Shown: positions 1-10,335 of the stretch, piece after piece
Position numbering within the stretch: position 1 is the first letter of the stretch
How the letters are laid out: every line of letters starts with the position of its first letter
NCBI RefSeq assembly: GCF_932274485.2
Contig: NC_065883.2
Location: 69,421,210 to 69,485,209 of the forward strand
Reading direction: 5' to 3'
Length of the DNA: 64,000 bases
From: Patella vulgata
Taxonomy: Eukaryota > Mollusca > Gastropoda > Patellidae
Made by a program: the position numbers and the translations under genes
The notes under the pieces: generated by a model
What the model saw: the letters and a program-made list of their open reading frames with translations, nothing else
The model's database searches: none
What the model was told of the DNA's origin: nothing

Positions 1-96
1 CTTGGTTACCAAACGTTATGGCTTCATTCTTATTTACGGCATATAAATTTAGGAACGGTTTAATATATATAAATGTCATTGAAAGTCAATGCTGAA

Positions 97-447
97 TTAA
101 ATATGCATTATGTAAGAGCTAAATCTGCTTATTGCAGGTCTTTCTTTTGTCCTCAAATGTTTATATAAATTATTAATAAGACATTTATTAACATGACAAG
201 ACCACAGTCAACTCTCTAGAACATCGGATGCTCGCGATTTTCAGTGGATTGAAAAAAGTTAGTCGTTTAATAACTTATTAAAAAAAATGGATAATCAAGA
301 CTTGTTTACTATCGTACAACTGTAGCAATGACAATCGAGACTTCGCTATTTTCCCGAATTAAGTAATTTGACTGAAATTTTCAATATATTCACTTTTCAT
401 TATCTATTTTTAAACTATTATCTAAATCTTACATAATGCACCTTTAA
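97..447 (+). repeat. MITE-1 copy (TTAA-ended, inverted termini)
   Basis: A 351-bp element starts TTAAATATGCATTATGTAAG and ends with the inverted match CTTACATAATGCACCTTTAA, so both ends are TTAA followed by an inverted repeat of about 25 bp. Related copies lie near 11980, 31031 (inverted), 41930 and 45303, with a fragment near 26373. No coding capacity is visible. It ends 11 bp from the stop codon of the GPCR gene to its right, so it makes up that gene's immediate 3' flank. TTAA targets suggest a piggyBac-like mover, but the terminal bases are not diagnostic. Confidence 0.75.
184..189 (-). terminator. Candidate poly(A) signal AATAAA for the GPCR gene
   Basis: On the minus strand AATAAA lies about 270 nt past the GPCR stop codon. 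It is inside the MITE-1 copy, and the same AATAAA is present in the copies at 41930 and 31031. Use by the gene is inferred from position only. Confidence 0.4.
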
Positions 448-458
448 GTTGGATCACT

Positions 459-3400
459 TTAATTTTTATTGTCATCGCAGGATAGTTGTGTGGTTGTTAC
501 AGATTTCGGGCTATTGCTAACATTTGGTGTCGCAGGCACATATTTATGGGTTTCTTTTATAAACAGACCCAGCCATAATTTGACAATTAGTCTATTTGCC
601 ATAAAAGACAGAAAAATAAAAATACCTTGACTGTAGTTCAAGATAGTGGATATGATCCTCAAAGGATCACGCCAGAAAAAGTTCGAGAGGATATCGACTG
701 TCCAGAAGATACCGGTTACGGTTGATAGTTTGATATAGACCTTAGCATGATGCCGATCTTTTCCAGCAAGACTCGCCATTTTAGAGGTCTTGTTGATCGA
801 GAATATTGTTAGTGATAGGAAAATTAGGTTGCAGACAATAACTAAAGACAGGGGCAAGATAAAGGCCACGCCTACTAAAAGTGTTTTATCTAAGTAACAT
901 TGCCTTCTGCCGTAACCAATAGTACCGTAAAAAACTAAAGACAAGGCAATCACCATAACAACTATAAGCAAGGATAGGCCATTAGTGTACAACACGTATT
1001 TTATCATTCGTTTAGGAGAACGTGAGCTTCTAGCCTTTGGTGCCCTAAACACCGAAAACATATGAAATGAGCAGACATTCATCCAAAAGACAACACAAAG
1101 CCACGAATAATGAATAAGTACGCCAAATATTTTACAAATAATAGTGTCTGTCGTCAGATAGCTTCCGATCACCAACAACAGTTGTGCCAGAAACAAACAG
1201 ACGACGAGCGCCATGTTGTTTTGTGCAGGCAATGTCCGCAGAACAGGGAAGATGCAATATGTTAGAAATGTTAGAAATAACGGAAGTAATGATACGACAA
1301 GAATAGTTAATTGGAAAATGGAGAACATGTGTTCAAAATCAGCACGGGAAGATTCCAGTTTTGTGTTGTTTATGTTGAGATATTCATCCGAAGGTGATTC
1401 AGTGTTACTCTGGTGTAAATAAAACTGCCACTTGTCATTAAGCGTATCTACACAGATCTTAATAAAACCTTTGGGACCATTCCAATATTGCCCTTTATTT
1501 AATGTTAAACTTGTATTGAACAATGCTATAGAGCCATTGCCAACGTCTTCAAATTCAGAGCCATTTTGCAATACATGGGGGCACACATATTGATCATTTA
1601 GTTCAACAGGCGAACTGTAATGGGAATCATCAAACTTTTCTTGCTTACAGCAACTTAGCAACAAAGCATCAGAAACGATCTCTTGTAACGTTCTCCAACT
1701 CTGCGATAAAATCGAATCGAATGTTATTTGTTGACCAAACGTCCAATTTTCATGAACAAAAGATAATAATTTTGATAAGGTTTTGAAATGAAAAGAGTAG
1801 AGGGCAAAGTATAAACGGATAGACGAATAATTCGCATTTGTTTCGTCAAGTATTCCGACAGCTATTACATATTTGGAAATCCGCAACGTCCGCAAATCCT
1901 TTTGTATACGATTTGTTAAACGTTCCATTTGTGATTTGTCGAGACCATCGTCTATTGTAATAAGTACGTGGTACAATAACTCACGGTCACCTTGCATGGG
2001 AACACATTCACCAGCTTGAAGTACTAACCAATCTGAGCAAAACATTCTATAACATCTTTTCTGGAATTATAATAAGGTGAGATTAAAACAAATCAAATCT
2101 GTAGAGGCTTTTAAATGCTAAGAAGTAACTAGTCCAATGGGGTGTGGTGGGGCGCTCACTGTTAACGTTTTTCTAGGGATAGGAATTGTTGAATCAAATT
2201 GGGCTTAACGTCCTTCTTGGCAGCAAGCCCCAGCTATTGAATTCCAACTGTCAGGGGTTAATTTACGTCCATGCGAACGGATACACACGGGGCCTCGGTT
2301 TTTCAAGGCGCTGTCCGAGGAAGTTTCGCGGGAAATGCCGGTAAAAAACCCATGACCACCAGTGCCTTATTCACTTAGCCATGGTGGCTCCCTCTGGAGA
2401 GAGAGAGAGGGAGAGACAAACTAGGCCATTTCTGGACTAATACATGGTTTAATTTTATTTCAATAATTCGCTTGCACGTAGGGGTCTTTAGTAGTGGACG
2501 GAAACTGGAGGTTCCGGAGAAAACCCACGAGGTTGGACAGGTGACTCTACTCCCCCTGGGGATAGATTCATAACTACAACTTACCTGATACGGATGAAAC
2601 CAGTCGTCAGGAGGACTGCACCTTTCCGTTGAATTATACTCTATTTGATGAACCCGCTCGACATGGTGATAAACTGAAACAGGATGAAAAACATCAAGTT
2701 TAAGGTTTGTTAAACCGGTTATGTCCGGCCGTAGGCTGTTGTAATAGATTCGGCAAACATAACAGAAAATATTCAAAAAATTCCTATCTTTTGAAGTGTG
2801 TATAGGATCATAGAGTCGATGACAATTTGATTGGTAACTTTTCTCTAATTTCTCTAATTTCTGGAATTGTGCTATTTCGCTATAATCAGCCCTTGAAAAT
2901 AGAGGTGTTGGACATCGGGTTACCAAACCGGGGTCACATGTGCTTGCTTGGATTGCCCTGTTCTGTACTAAGGAAGGCTGCTTTATGTAAGTACGTCGTT
3001 TACACGTGAACACATCCGTTATCACGTCGCTCAAGTCAAGTCTGTTGTTACCGGCTTCCATATTAAGTTGCCAGTCATTATAATCTTTATCATAATTGCA
3101 TACAGCACAATATCTATTCAAATATGTCACCCCACTTGATGACGTCACAGGCAATATACCACAGCCATCTGATGGCAGTTCGCATAAATCTCGCACTTCA
3201 TCGTCGGTGTAGTTGTCAGGACATGACGTCATCATTAGCAATCCTTTCTCCATTGTCGTGTCTTTGATTTTGTTTATGCATTGCTGTCCATCTTTTTTGG
3301 GTGACGCCCTTGCACCAGCACCACAGCAATCGCCGTAAACACTGCACGATTCGTCACAATAACACGGCTCACATCTAATATCATCCGCCATTTTTATTTC

Positions 3401-3739
3401 CTCCAGGGGTATATTCGTCTCACCTATACATTGTTGATTGCATGCTAGTAGGCGCACAATGGGAAAATATTGGATTAGTTGATCCACAGTCCAATACCGA
3501 GGATGTTTTTTTGCTAATGCGACTATATCGGTGTGGATTTCTATACGATAAGCGCCATTGTAAGTTTTCAGCTGAAAAGCGTAGGAAATATTATCAACCG
3601 CTGTGAAGGTTACGTTGTCTGGCTTGTTGTTCGGGCTAACTGGTTGGCTGGTGACGTTGTTTACATCTTTGGTTAAAGGTTCAGTTGTACAGATTGGTAA
3701 AACAAGCCACCACACAATAATTAGCTTCGCTGTAAACAT
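459..3739 (-). CDS. Class B / Methuselah-like GPCR with somatomedin-B-like ectodomain (2 exons, 918 aa)
   Basis: Predicted plasma-membrane receptor; ligand unknown. Exon 1 is 3739-2585 and exon 2 is 2060-459. The donor CAG/GTAAGT (intron from 2584) and acceptor AATTCCAG (ending 2061) join in phase 0, so 385 codons are followed by KRCYR and a further 528 codons. I start at the ATG at 3739 because a hydrophobic signal peptide (about residues 4-18) follows directly. A cysteine cluster at residues 100-139 with CYCDESC and YGDCC fits a somatomedin-B module; further cysteine pairs follow to about 375. Seven membrane segments run from about 633 to 885, with C694 at the start of TM3 and C773 in loop 2 as the expected disulfide. 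The shape (Cys-rich ectodomain, no visible GPS cleavage motif, 7tm_2-type core) fits Mth-like receptors of invertebrates. The intron holds two SINE pieces. An extra 5' untranslated exon cannot be excluded. Confidence 0.85.
2196..2392 (-). repeat. SINE-B copy, internally deleted, in GPCR intron
   Basis: The start matches the inverted SINE-B 3' end (cttaacgtcc). The middle matches the conserved block (ACACGGGGCCTCGGTTTTTC), and the right end matches the tRNA-like head (CTTAGCCATGGTGGCTCC). It lies wholly inside the 524-bp GPCR intron. Confidence 0.7.
2393..2570 (-). repeat. SINE-A copy, 5'-truncated, in GPCR intron
   Basis: Begins with the (GA)n form of the SINE-A tail, then ACAAACTAGGCCATTTC, ATTCGCTTGCACGTAGGGGT and ACCCACGAGGTTGGACAGG. 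The tRNA-like head is missing. It directly abuts the SINE-B piece. Confidence 0.8.
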
Positions 3740-3889
3740 CACGTTGTTATATCGTACTTTCCAGATCGACCTAAAATCAGAAATTACATAATTTCAACTA
3801 AATTACATTAATGCTGCCTGACGGTATCTCCGTTTATTCTTTAAATTAAAAAACTTTAAAGTCGCAGCTTTGTGATATTGAAGGTTCCG

Positions 3890-3952
3890 TGTAGACTTTA
3901 GCGTGCACGTAAAAATACCCTTGACAGTTGGAATTCAAAATATGAGTAGGCC
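3890..3952 (+). repeat. SINE-B internal fragment
   Basis: GCGTGCACGTAAAAATACCC followed by TTGACAGTTGGAATTC and GAGTAGGCC matches the SINE-B middle. It stops exactly where the foldback element begins, which suggests the foldback inserted into a SINE-B copy. Confidence 0.65.
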
Positions 3953-4472
3953 GTATTATTTTAACACAGAGATCATTGCTACTGGAGATGTGTAACAAGC
4001 ACGTGAAGAAACCGGAAGTGACGACAAAACATGACAAACACGAGTTATCCTACTATATAACTGAATGAAGTAACGAGCGATAACAGACACGCGATCGAAT
4101 TTCATTTCACTAATAATTCAGTTGAAGATGAAACGTTATTATATGAGACGGTGACAGGATATCTGACAATTCAAAAAAGTATTGGCTCTCATTAGATAAA
4201 AGATAACGAACAAATTAGAAAAAGTCCGGGCATTACCATGTTTTTATTAAGAACAGAATGAATAAAAACGGGGGAATGCACGGGTTTTTTTCTATTTTTA
4301 TCGTTTTCCCTTATCTAGTGACAGCCAATTCTATTTTTGAATTGTGAGATACCCTCCCACCGTCCCATATAATAACTTTTCAACTTGTTTGTCATGTTTG
4401 GCGTCACTTCCCGTTTCTTCACGTGCTTGTTACACATCTCCCGTAGCAATGATCTCCGTGTTAAAATAATAT
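3953..4472. mobile_element. Long foldback (inverted-repeat) element upstream of the GPCR
   Basis: The outer arms 3953-4040 and 4389-4472 are near-identical inverted copies (shared landmarks GAGATCATTGCTAC, GATGTGTAACAAGCACGTGA, AACATGACAAAC). A second inner pair of arms, about 4132-4225 and 4290-4380, continues the inversion (TTATTATATG, TATCT, ACAATTCAAAAA). About 95 bp interrupt the left arm. No transposase is visible. A transcript across it could form a hairpin with roughly 180 paired positions per arm. It lies 214 bp upstream of the GPCR start codon. Confidence 0.7.
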
Positions 4473-4882
4473 TTGGAATGTATTTAACCAGTTCTATCAC
4501 ATATTTTATAATGACTGACACCAATATTGTCCTTTAAGTCTGAGGACGCTTTGTGAACACAGGGCCTTTACAAAGTAACTGGTTTCCATTAGTTTGTTTT
4601 CACATAGTCCTCTTTGAGGTCTACACAGGGCCTGGATGCCAATCAGGAAGACATTTTCTTCAGCCACCCAAAAAAAGTCGTTCACAGCTGATATGACGTC
4701 ATCATTACTGGGAAAATGGCGACCGGCTAGTTCCTTTTTCATTTTTAAAACAGGTCTCATCCATGATCAAAAACATTATCAGGATCTGCTTCAAATTTTT
4801 GTTTTTTAAACAATGTTTTTATTCAGGTTGTCTGAATGGGATTGGGGAACAGGCTTAGTCTATGTAAAGCCACTCTCCCTAG

Positions 4883-4883
<1 letters not shown>

Positions 4884-4922
<39 letters not shown>
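4884..4922. repeat. (TA)n microsatellite
   Basis: About 18 perfect TA dinucleotides. Confidence 0.95.
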
Positions 4923-4925
<3 letters not shown>

Positions 4926-5221
4926 AGAAATATTAGCAGAACCGTAAAGCTGCACTACTTTGTTTCACGGTAAACGATGAAAAGATAAAAAGTATGCCGA
5001 CAAAAACTGATTTCAACACTGGTTTAATAACATTTTAAAGTACTTTTCGTCCGTCTTGGGACATAAATAATGTCATTGTATAAGATAGACAGTATAGTGT
5101 ATATATATATTTATTTTATGATCAGTAGTGGAATACCGCGTTTTATCAGTGAAATAAAAGTGTTATTCCACTGGCTAGCAGTAGTCCATGTTGTTTTTAC
5201 CTATCATAAAATAAATAGAAC

Positions 5222-5370
5222 ATTTGTCGTTTTGTCGTGAATAACATATTTTATTTCATCTCTAAGCAAGAAAACGTTTATATTTTCACTCATGCTACGC
5301 ATTCGTGAAAATATAAGTTTTCTTGCTTCTCGATGAAATAAAATATGTTATTCACTCTAAAACGACAAAT
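5222..5370. repeat. Near-perfect 149-bp hairpin
   Basis: Two arms of about 73 bp with a 3-bp centre: ATTTGTCGTTTT, GTGAATAACATATTTTATTT, AAGCAAGAAAAC and TATATTTTCAC each recur inverted. A few mismatches and a small gap occur. No ORF is present. It could be a foldback MITE or a small-RNA precursor; the sequence does not decide. Confidence 0.85.
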
Positions 5371-5952
5371 ATCCTCTATATATATATGGTTAATGCAAAA
5401 TGGGTGTATATACATAGTTGTAATGGCAAACACATACATATTATATAAGTATAATAAAATATAATGGGTGGAAATGTACAGTATATATAGTAGTTAATAA
5501 TTAAACATAAAACATAGATATGACGTCACCAGTATATAAGAGAATGTACGCTTTTCTTAAACAATCGTCTATTATTTATAAAACTGTCCATATTTATTGA
5601 AAATAATAGACAGGTTTACCAATAATAGACACTTATCTAAAAAATGAACATGTATTTTGGGATAATTTATTATCTGAACAAATTAAATTACAGTACATGA
5701 AATTACTTTAAAACCTCATCGTTACTGAAATGTCACATGACCGAATGTTGATTTCAAGGGTTTGTCGTCATAAAGAATTCCACTTAAATCCGTCAGTTAA
5801 ATGTCACTAGTCCGTTTACTCGTACGTTCGGCACAAGATCGACTATACGTTTTTATACGCCCACATTTTCACACCTTCTTTGTGGGCACTCTACAGATTA
5901 TAACTTGAAATATAGGTATATATTGTAAAAGTGCTGTTTGTTTGGTTGTTTT

Positions 5953-6011
5953 TATCTGAATATATAACGATGCAATATTGTCGTTTCTTAGTAATTTATT
6001 AAGCGAAGATC
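5953..6011 (+). repeat. Left copy of a 59-bp direct repeat
   Basis: CTGAATATATAACGATGCAA and TTTCTTAGTAATTTATTAAG recur with few changes at 7111-7168, flanking a 1.1-kb AT-rich segment. Confidence 0.7.
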
Positions 6012-6183
6012 TAATTATAAACATTAGTAACAACATAACATAAATACAAAGTATAGGGTGGTGTAGCTTATAATAATATATATATATATAATTTCACTAT
6101 AATATAAAATATGCATTAATCATTAATAGAGCTAACTCGCTTGTGAAGAGGTACAAATTACTGATGTCGAATTAATTAAATAT

Positions 6184-6570
6184 AAGATCTTTATCAAATA
6201 TAACTATTAGATCTTTATCAAATATAACTATTAGATCTTTATCAAATATAACTATTAGATCTTTATCAAATATAACTATTAGATCTTTATCAAATATAAC
6301 TATTAGATCTTTATCAAATATAACTATTAGATCTTTATCAAATATAACTATTAGATCTTTATCAAATATAACTATTAGATCTTTATCAAATATAACTATT
6401 AGATCTTTATCAAATATAACTATTAGATCTTTATCAAATATAACTATTAGATCTTTATCAAATATAACTATATAACTATTAGATCTTTATCAAATATAAC
6501 TATATAACTATTAGATCTTTATCAAATATAACTATTAGATCTTTATCAAATATAACTATTAGATCTTTAT
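6184..6570. repeat. 24-bp minisatellite, about 16 copies
   Basis: The unit AGATCTTTATCAAATATAAC plus TATT is repeated almost perfectly. Two copies carry an extra 9-bp TATAACTAT. The near-identity suggests recent expansion or homogenisation. Confidence 0.95.
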
Positions 6571-6654
6571 TCTCTAGTTAGCAACAACCATTAATCGATA
6601 ATAAAATATATCGTACTTTTTAGTCACTAATAGCTTAAATAATCTAAATTACAA

Positions 6655-6980
6655 ATTACTTTAATAAACAAGTAACCTATCGAATATATAGTACTTTTCG
6701 GTTTATTAAAAATATATATTGTACAATATTCGAGGGTGAATAAACAAGTATTAAATCATATAAATTCTTACTTTTCCGTTTATTTTAGCGCGAACCATTT
6801 TGAATTATTTTTAGACACTAATTATCTTTTACGGAAACATATTTAAATAAACAAGTATTTCGTCGTCAAACGTACTTTTCCATTTTATTAAATATATATA
6901 TATTGTAAAATATACGCAAGTAATTAAACAAGTAATAAATTATATAAATTCTTACTTTTCCGTTTATTAAATAATATTTT
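6655..6980. repeat. Degenerate AT-rich tandem repeat
   Basis: Two and a half diverged copies of a unit of roughly 120-240 bp share AATAAACAAGTA, TACTTTTC and CGTTTATTAAA, with partly inverted internal structure. No gene is visible between 5380 and 7470. Confidence 0.5.
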
Positions 6981-7110
6981 AGAAATATCCATTAAAGTAA
7001 TACTCGATTCTAACCATCGTACTTATCTGATATATTAGGATATAATTCTAAACCTTAAGATAAATAGATTTATATAATGTTTAACATTCAAATTATACAT
7101 AGAGAGCTTA

Positions 7111-7168
7111 CCTGAATATATAAGGATCCAATATTCTCATTTCTTAGTAATTTTTTAAGCGAAGATAC
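7111..7168 (+). repeat. Right copy of the 59-bp direct repeat
   Basis: Matches 5953-6011 (CTGAATATATAAGGATCCAA, TTTCTTAGTAATTTTTTAAG, GCGAAGATA). Both copies read in the same direction. Confidence 0.7.
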
Positions 7169-7475
7169 TGGTGAAATCTGTTGTTGTAAGTTAGTTGTAT
7201 TTTACGTCCGCTTCCACTGAGGTGATATCGCAGACAAGTGGTGAAATCTTTTGAGCTAGATTATTTATATCTTCCAAAAGTCCCGGTAAGTATTGGCGTG
7301 CCACGTGTAGGATTAAACTCATTTTTGATTGGTGGAAAACCATTAACGAAAGACGCCCATTTCTCGATACGAAGTCTGATTGGCCAGATCGAGACTCGCT
7401 TGGTTAAATATGTCAGGTAACGACACTGAGTAATAGCGTTAGTTTAATCCTAGCGTATTGTTTTAAAAGTTTGAA

Positions 7476-8147
7476 CGGCGTGTTCCCACTTAGCCGGCAG
7501 ACTGTTAATCCTTTGATTGATCTTAAAACTATAGTCTGTTTAAAAGTAGTCACTCAAGAACTGTTCACTAGTGTTCAGCGTTAACGAGCTCTTAATCTCT
7601 CCTAATATTTACAAGTTCATTAACTTAATAAAACAAGAACAATCTTATGTCGAAATCACCATTCCACAGTCCACAGATAGTATTTGGTGGTACCAAGAGG
7701 CCTCGAGTTAAGAAATATCGACAACTTGATACAAGAATTGAACATTTGAAAACACAGTTATTAAATGGCTCTTTAAGTGTAAATCGGTATGGAACAAATA
7801 TTTCCTATTTAGTGGGGCTGTAAAATGATTGTTATGTTGGAAGGCATTTATTTATAAATTATATAATGCTATTTAATAAAAGTTAAACGTGTAAATTGTA
7901 ATGCATTTTTATATGTGTAAATCATTTAATGTTATTTAATAAATATTAAATTTGTTAAAATCAATATATTTTTATATGTGTAAGCTATTTAATGTTATTT
8001 AATAAAAGTTAAATTTGTTAAAATCAATACAGTTTTAGTCTTAAAAAAGATATGGACTATAGTTTATAACACCATTGTTCTAGGATTAACTCTGGATTAG
8101 CGCCAAAATTTGACATAAAAGCCTGCCGGCTAAGTGGGAACACCCCG
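7476..8147 (+). mobile_element. Terminal-inverted-repeat DNA element carrying a small ORF
   Basis: The ends are inverted copies: left CGGCGTGTTCCCACTTAGCC then GGCAG, right the reverse complement with one change in the first 25 bp. About 672 bp in length. Flanks TTTGAA and TTTAAA are only an imperfect candidate target duplication. The interior has a 58-codon ORF (7647-7823) and 2.5 copies of an AT-rich unit of about 65 bp (7858-8030). No known transposase is recognised, so the superfamily is unknown. Confidence 0.6.
7647..7823 (+). CDS. 58-aa ORF inside the TIR element, function unknown
   Basis: ATG at 7647, stop TAA at 7821. The protein starts MSKSPFHSPQIVFGGTKRPR and is basic in the middle (KRPRVKKYR), followed by a short helix-like stretch (LDTRIEHLKTQLLN). 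I do not recognise it. It could be the first exon of a lost transposase or a chance ORF. Its composition differs from the AT-rich sequence around it, which is the main reason to list it. Confidence 0.35.
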   Translation: MSKSPFHSPQIVFGGTKRPRVKKYRQLDTRIEHLKTQLLNGSLSVNRYGTNISYLVGL

Positions 8148-8541
8148 TTTAAAGTGTCACCATTAATCTTCCTTAATTACGTCTAGATAAACAAACAATA
8201 AAGGACCCTCTATTAAAGCTCTTTGATACATGTATACTAGTGTTCGGCACGAATATTCGAATATTCGCTCGTCGAATATAATATTCGAATATTCGAAAAG
8301 CAATTACCATATTCGAATATTTTCGAATATCTATTATTTATTCTATTTGCTCTCAAATATTATTAATAAAGGCGACTTCCCTTGCCACATTTACATTCAA
8401 AGCTTACTTAGATTACCTAACCGCAGCTTGTAAGGGTACTACCCCTACATAGATCTACCGTCTTCAGAGACAGTTATTCTGTAAGTACCATGTTACCTAC
8501 TTTGGTTAGCCAGTTAGTTCCGCGATGGAGTTGGTTGTCGT

Positions 8542-8586
8542 GACCATGGAGGTGTATATATTGACAATATATACACCTCCATGGTC
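8542..8586. repeat. Perfect 45-bp palindrome inside the hAT element
   Basis: Arms of 22 bp (GACCATGGAGGTGTATATAT plus TG) flank a single central base. It lies just upstream of the transposase remnant. Confidence 0.9.
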
Positions 8587-8624
8587 TTGACTAATATCAC
8601 ATCAAGGCTATTTTTTGGAACCAC

Positions 8625-9090
8625 ATGAAGTTGAAACATGGCTACGTAGCTCCAGATACTTCCTCTGCACGGGACGTGGGATCAGGCAAGATTCAGCCAA
8701 TTAAAAAGTTCTACACAAAGTTCTTCAGGCAACAGCAAGTAAGATTCAGCGCAGCAAAAAACATCACTGAGAAACTGATCAAGTTTGTAGCCAAGCATTA
8801 TCCGCCCCTCTCTCTTATTGACAATGACCATTTTCGGGAAATGGTAGAAGCCCTGAATCCATCCCACAATTTGCCGTCAAGTAAAACACTCAAAAAAAGA
8901 ATGGAAGAGAATCTATGATGCCGTTCGTTCCGACGAACGTCAAATCAGGAATGACCCAAGTCAGAAGTTAGCCGCTGTGACCACAGATGTATGGACATAA
9001 GATGAACAAAATGAGTCTTGCATTAATTTAACCGCTCATTTTTTTATCACCAGATTGGGAGATGGTGGCTAAGACTCTGAAAGTGTAATC
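8625..9090 (+). pseudogene. hAT (ZBED-like) transposase remnant
   Basis: The first 97 codons from 8625 include KLIKFVAKHYPPLSLIDNDH and ALNPSHNLPSSKTLKKRM, resembling the region after the BED finger in hAT/ZBED transposases (end-of-line phrases such as 'P.S.V....F..L...L.P.Y..PS...'). The frame then shifts near 8905, and the next frame reads IYDAVRSDERQIRND...LAAVTTDVWT, stop at 8998, then DEQNESCINLTAHF. 'TTDVWT' followed by 'TAHF' is typical of hAT catalytic regions. At least one frameshift and several stops make it non-functional; the BED finger and C-terminal dimerisation domain are absent. Confidence 0.75.
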
Positions 9091-9689
9091 ATGCCCAGGT
9101 TCACATACTTCGGATAAACTAAAAGAGCATTTGACGGAGATGGCAGATGACTGGAGTGTGGTTGAGGTCCACGTCTATTTGTTGCGATGCCATGGACGAC
9201 CGAGGTCTTGTGTACAGATTGGCAGTTTACGTAAAAGATACACTGGCAATTGCTAAAATAATATAATCTTGTGCATTGTTAACATGTCACCAGAAATTTC
9301 ACGTATTTCATAATTAATTAGAAATTATTATAAATTGAATATAAACCACTTTAAATATATTTATATTAAGAATTGAAAATATTCGAATATTCGAATACAA
9401 ATTTCAAGACCCTCGAATATTCGAATAGTATTCTTGTTCGAATATCCGAACACTAATGTATACAATTAAATAACATGCTTAAGATCTATTGACACCCAAT
9501 CAGCGTCAAAGTAGATTTATGCTTTTTACTGCATTCTCAATTCAACGTCTTTAATAAAAATATATACATTTAAAATAAACTATATAATCTATAAAATATA
9601 CATTTTTTAAAATACATTAAAATAAAATATCTAAAATAAAATATCTAAAATAAAATATTTGTGCATATTTCGTCAATATGCACTGTTAC

Positions 9690-9890
9690 AATATCCCAAA
9701 GATCTCGGTTCCTTTCGATATTGGCTTGTATGGGACCGTAACTTCATGGATTATTGCCCCCGACACTAGAGGTCACAATTATTAGCCCATTGTGTTACAA
9801 CTGAACATGTGTGTTTATAACCCAAAGATCTCGATTCCTTGCGATATTGGCGAATATCGGACCGTAACTTCCTGGATTATGGCCCCTGAT
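9690..9890. repeat. Partial tandem duplication
   Basis: CCAAAGATCTCG, TTCCTT, CGATATTGGC and GGACCGTAACTTC occur at 9696-9760 and again at 9822-9880. Confidence 0.65.
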
Positions 9891-10204
9891 TGAACAAAAA
9901 AACGTGTTTTGAGCCTGTACTATACACGTTCAAATATATATCGCCGTTACACCATAATGACAGTTGAGTTTGAATTTCGTGAATTGGTTTGTGCCTTTGA
10001 TCCTGTGTCCTGTCACTTATATCAGAGTATATATTAAATTTTAAATCAAAATTTGGACGGCTGGTACCCTCCATATGAACCACAGTACTAAGAATATTAT
10101 CAATATTATATCTAAATAATTCTCGTGAGCAGCCGTTCCATCACAACTTTGACGGCTATTATATGGCGGTATATTAGATTCAAAATTCTAACGTGCTTTC
10201 GTCT

Positions 10205-10335
10205 AACTTCTCTTCATGTAATTTTTAACGTCTGTTCATGTAATTTCTAACTTCTATTCATGTAATTTTTAAATTAAGACAATGTATAATTTTTAACTTC
10301 TGTTCATGTAATTTCTAACTTCTATTCATGTAGGG
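10205..10335. repeat. Minisatellite of about 23 bp interrupted by SINE-B
   Basis: Diverged copies of AACTTCTGTTCATGTAATTT. The array continues after 10718, so the SINE-B at 10332 inserted into it. Confidence 0.65.

Larger units (their letters stand above)
8238..9455 (+). mobile_element. hAT-family DNA transposon, degraded, with 8-bp target duplication
   Basis: The ends start TAGTGTTCGG (left) and finish CCGAACACTA (right), followed inward by repeated CGAATATTCG motifs. The flanking octamers at 8230-8237 and 9456-9463 are identical (ATGTATAC), the 8-bp duplication expected of hAT elements. The interior contains a broken transposase-like reading frame (about 8625-9090). Length is 1,218 bp, well short of an autonomous hAT, so it is defective and depends on a relative. 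Confidence 0.9.

Noticed and set aside
9877-10083. 68-codon ORF on the minus strand with protein-like composition
   Set aside because: Part of it lies in a local tandem duplication, and no family or splice partner was recognised.
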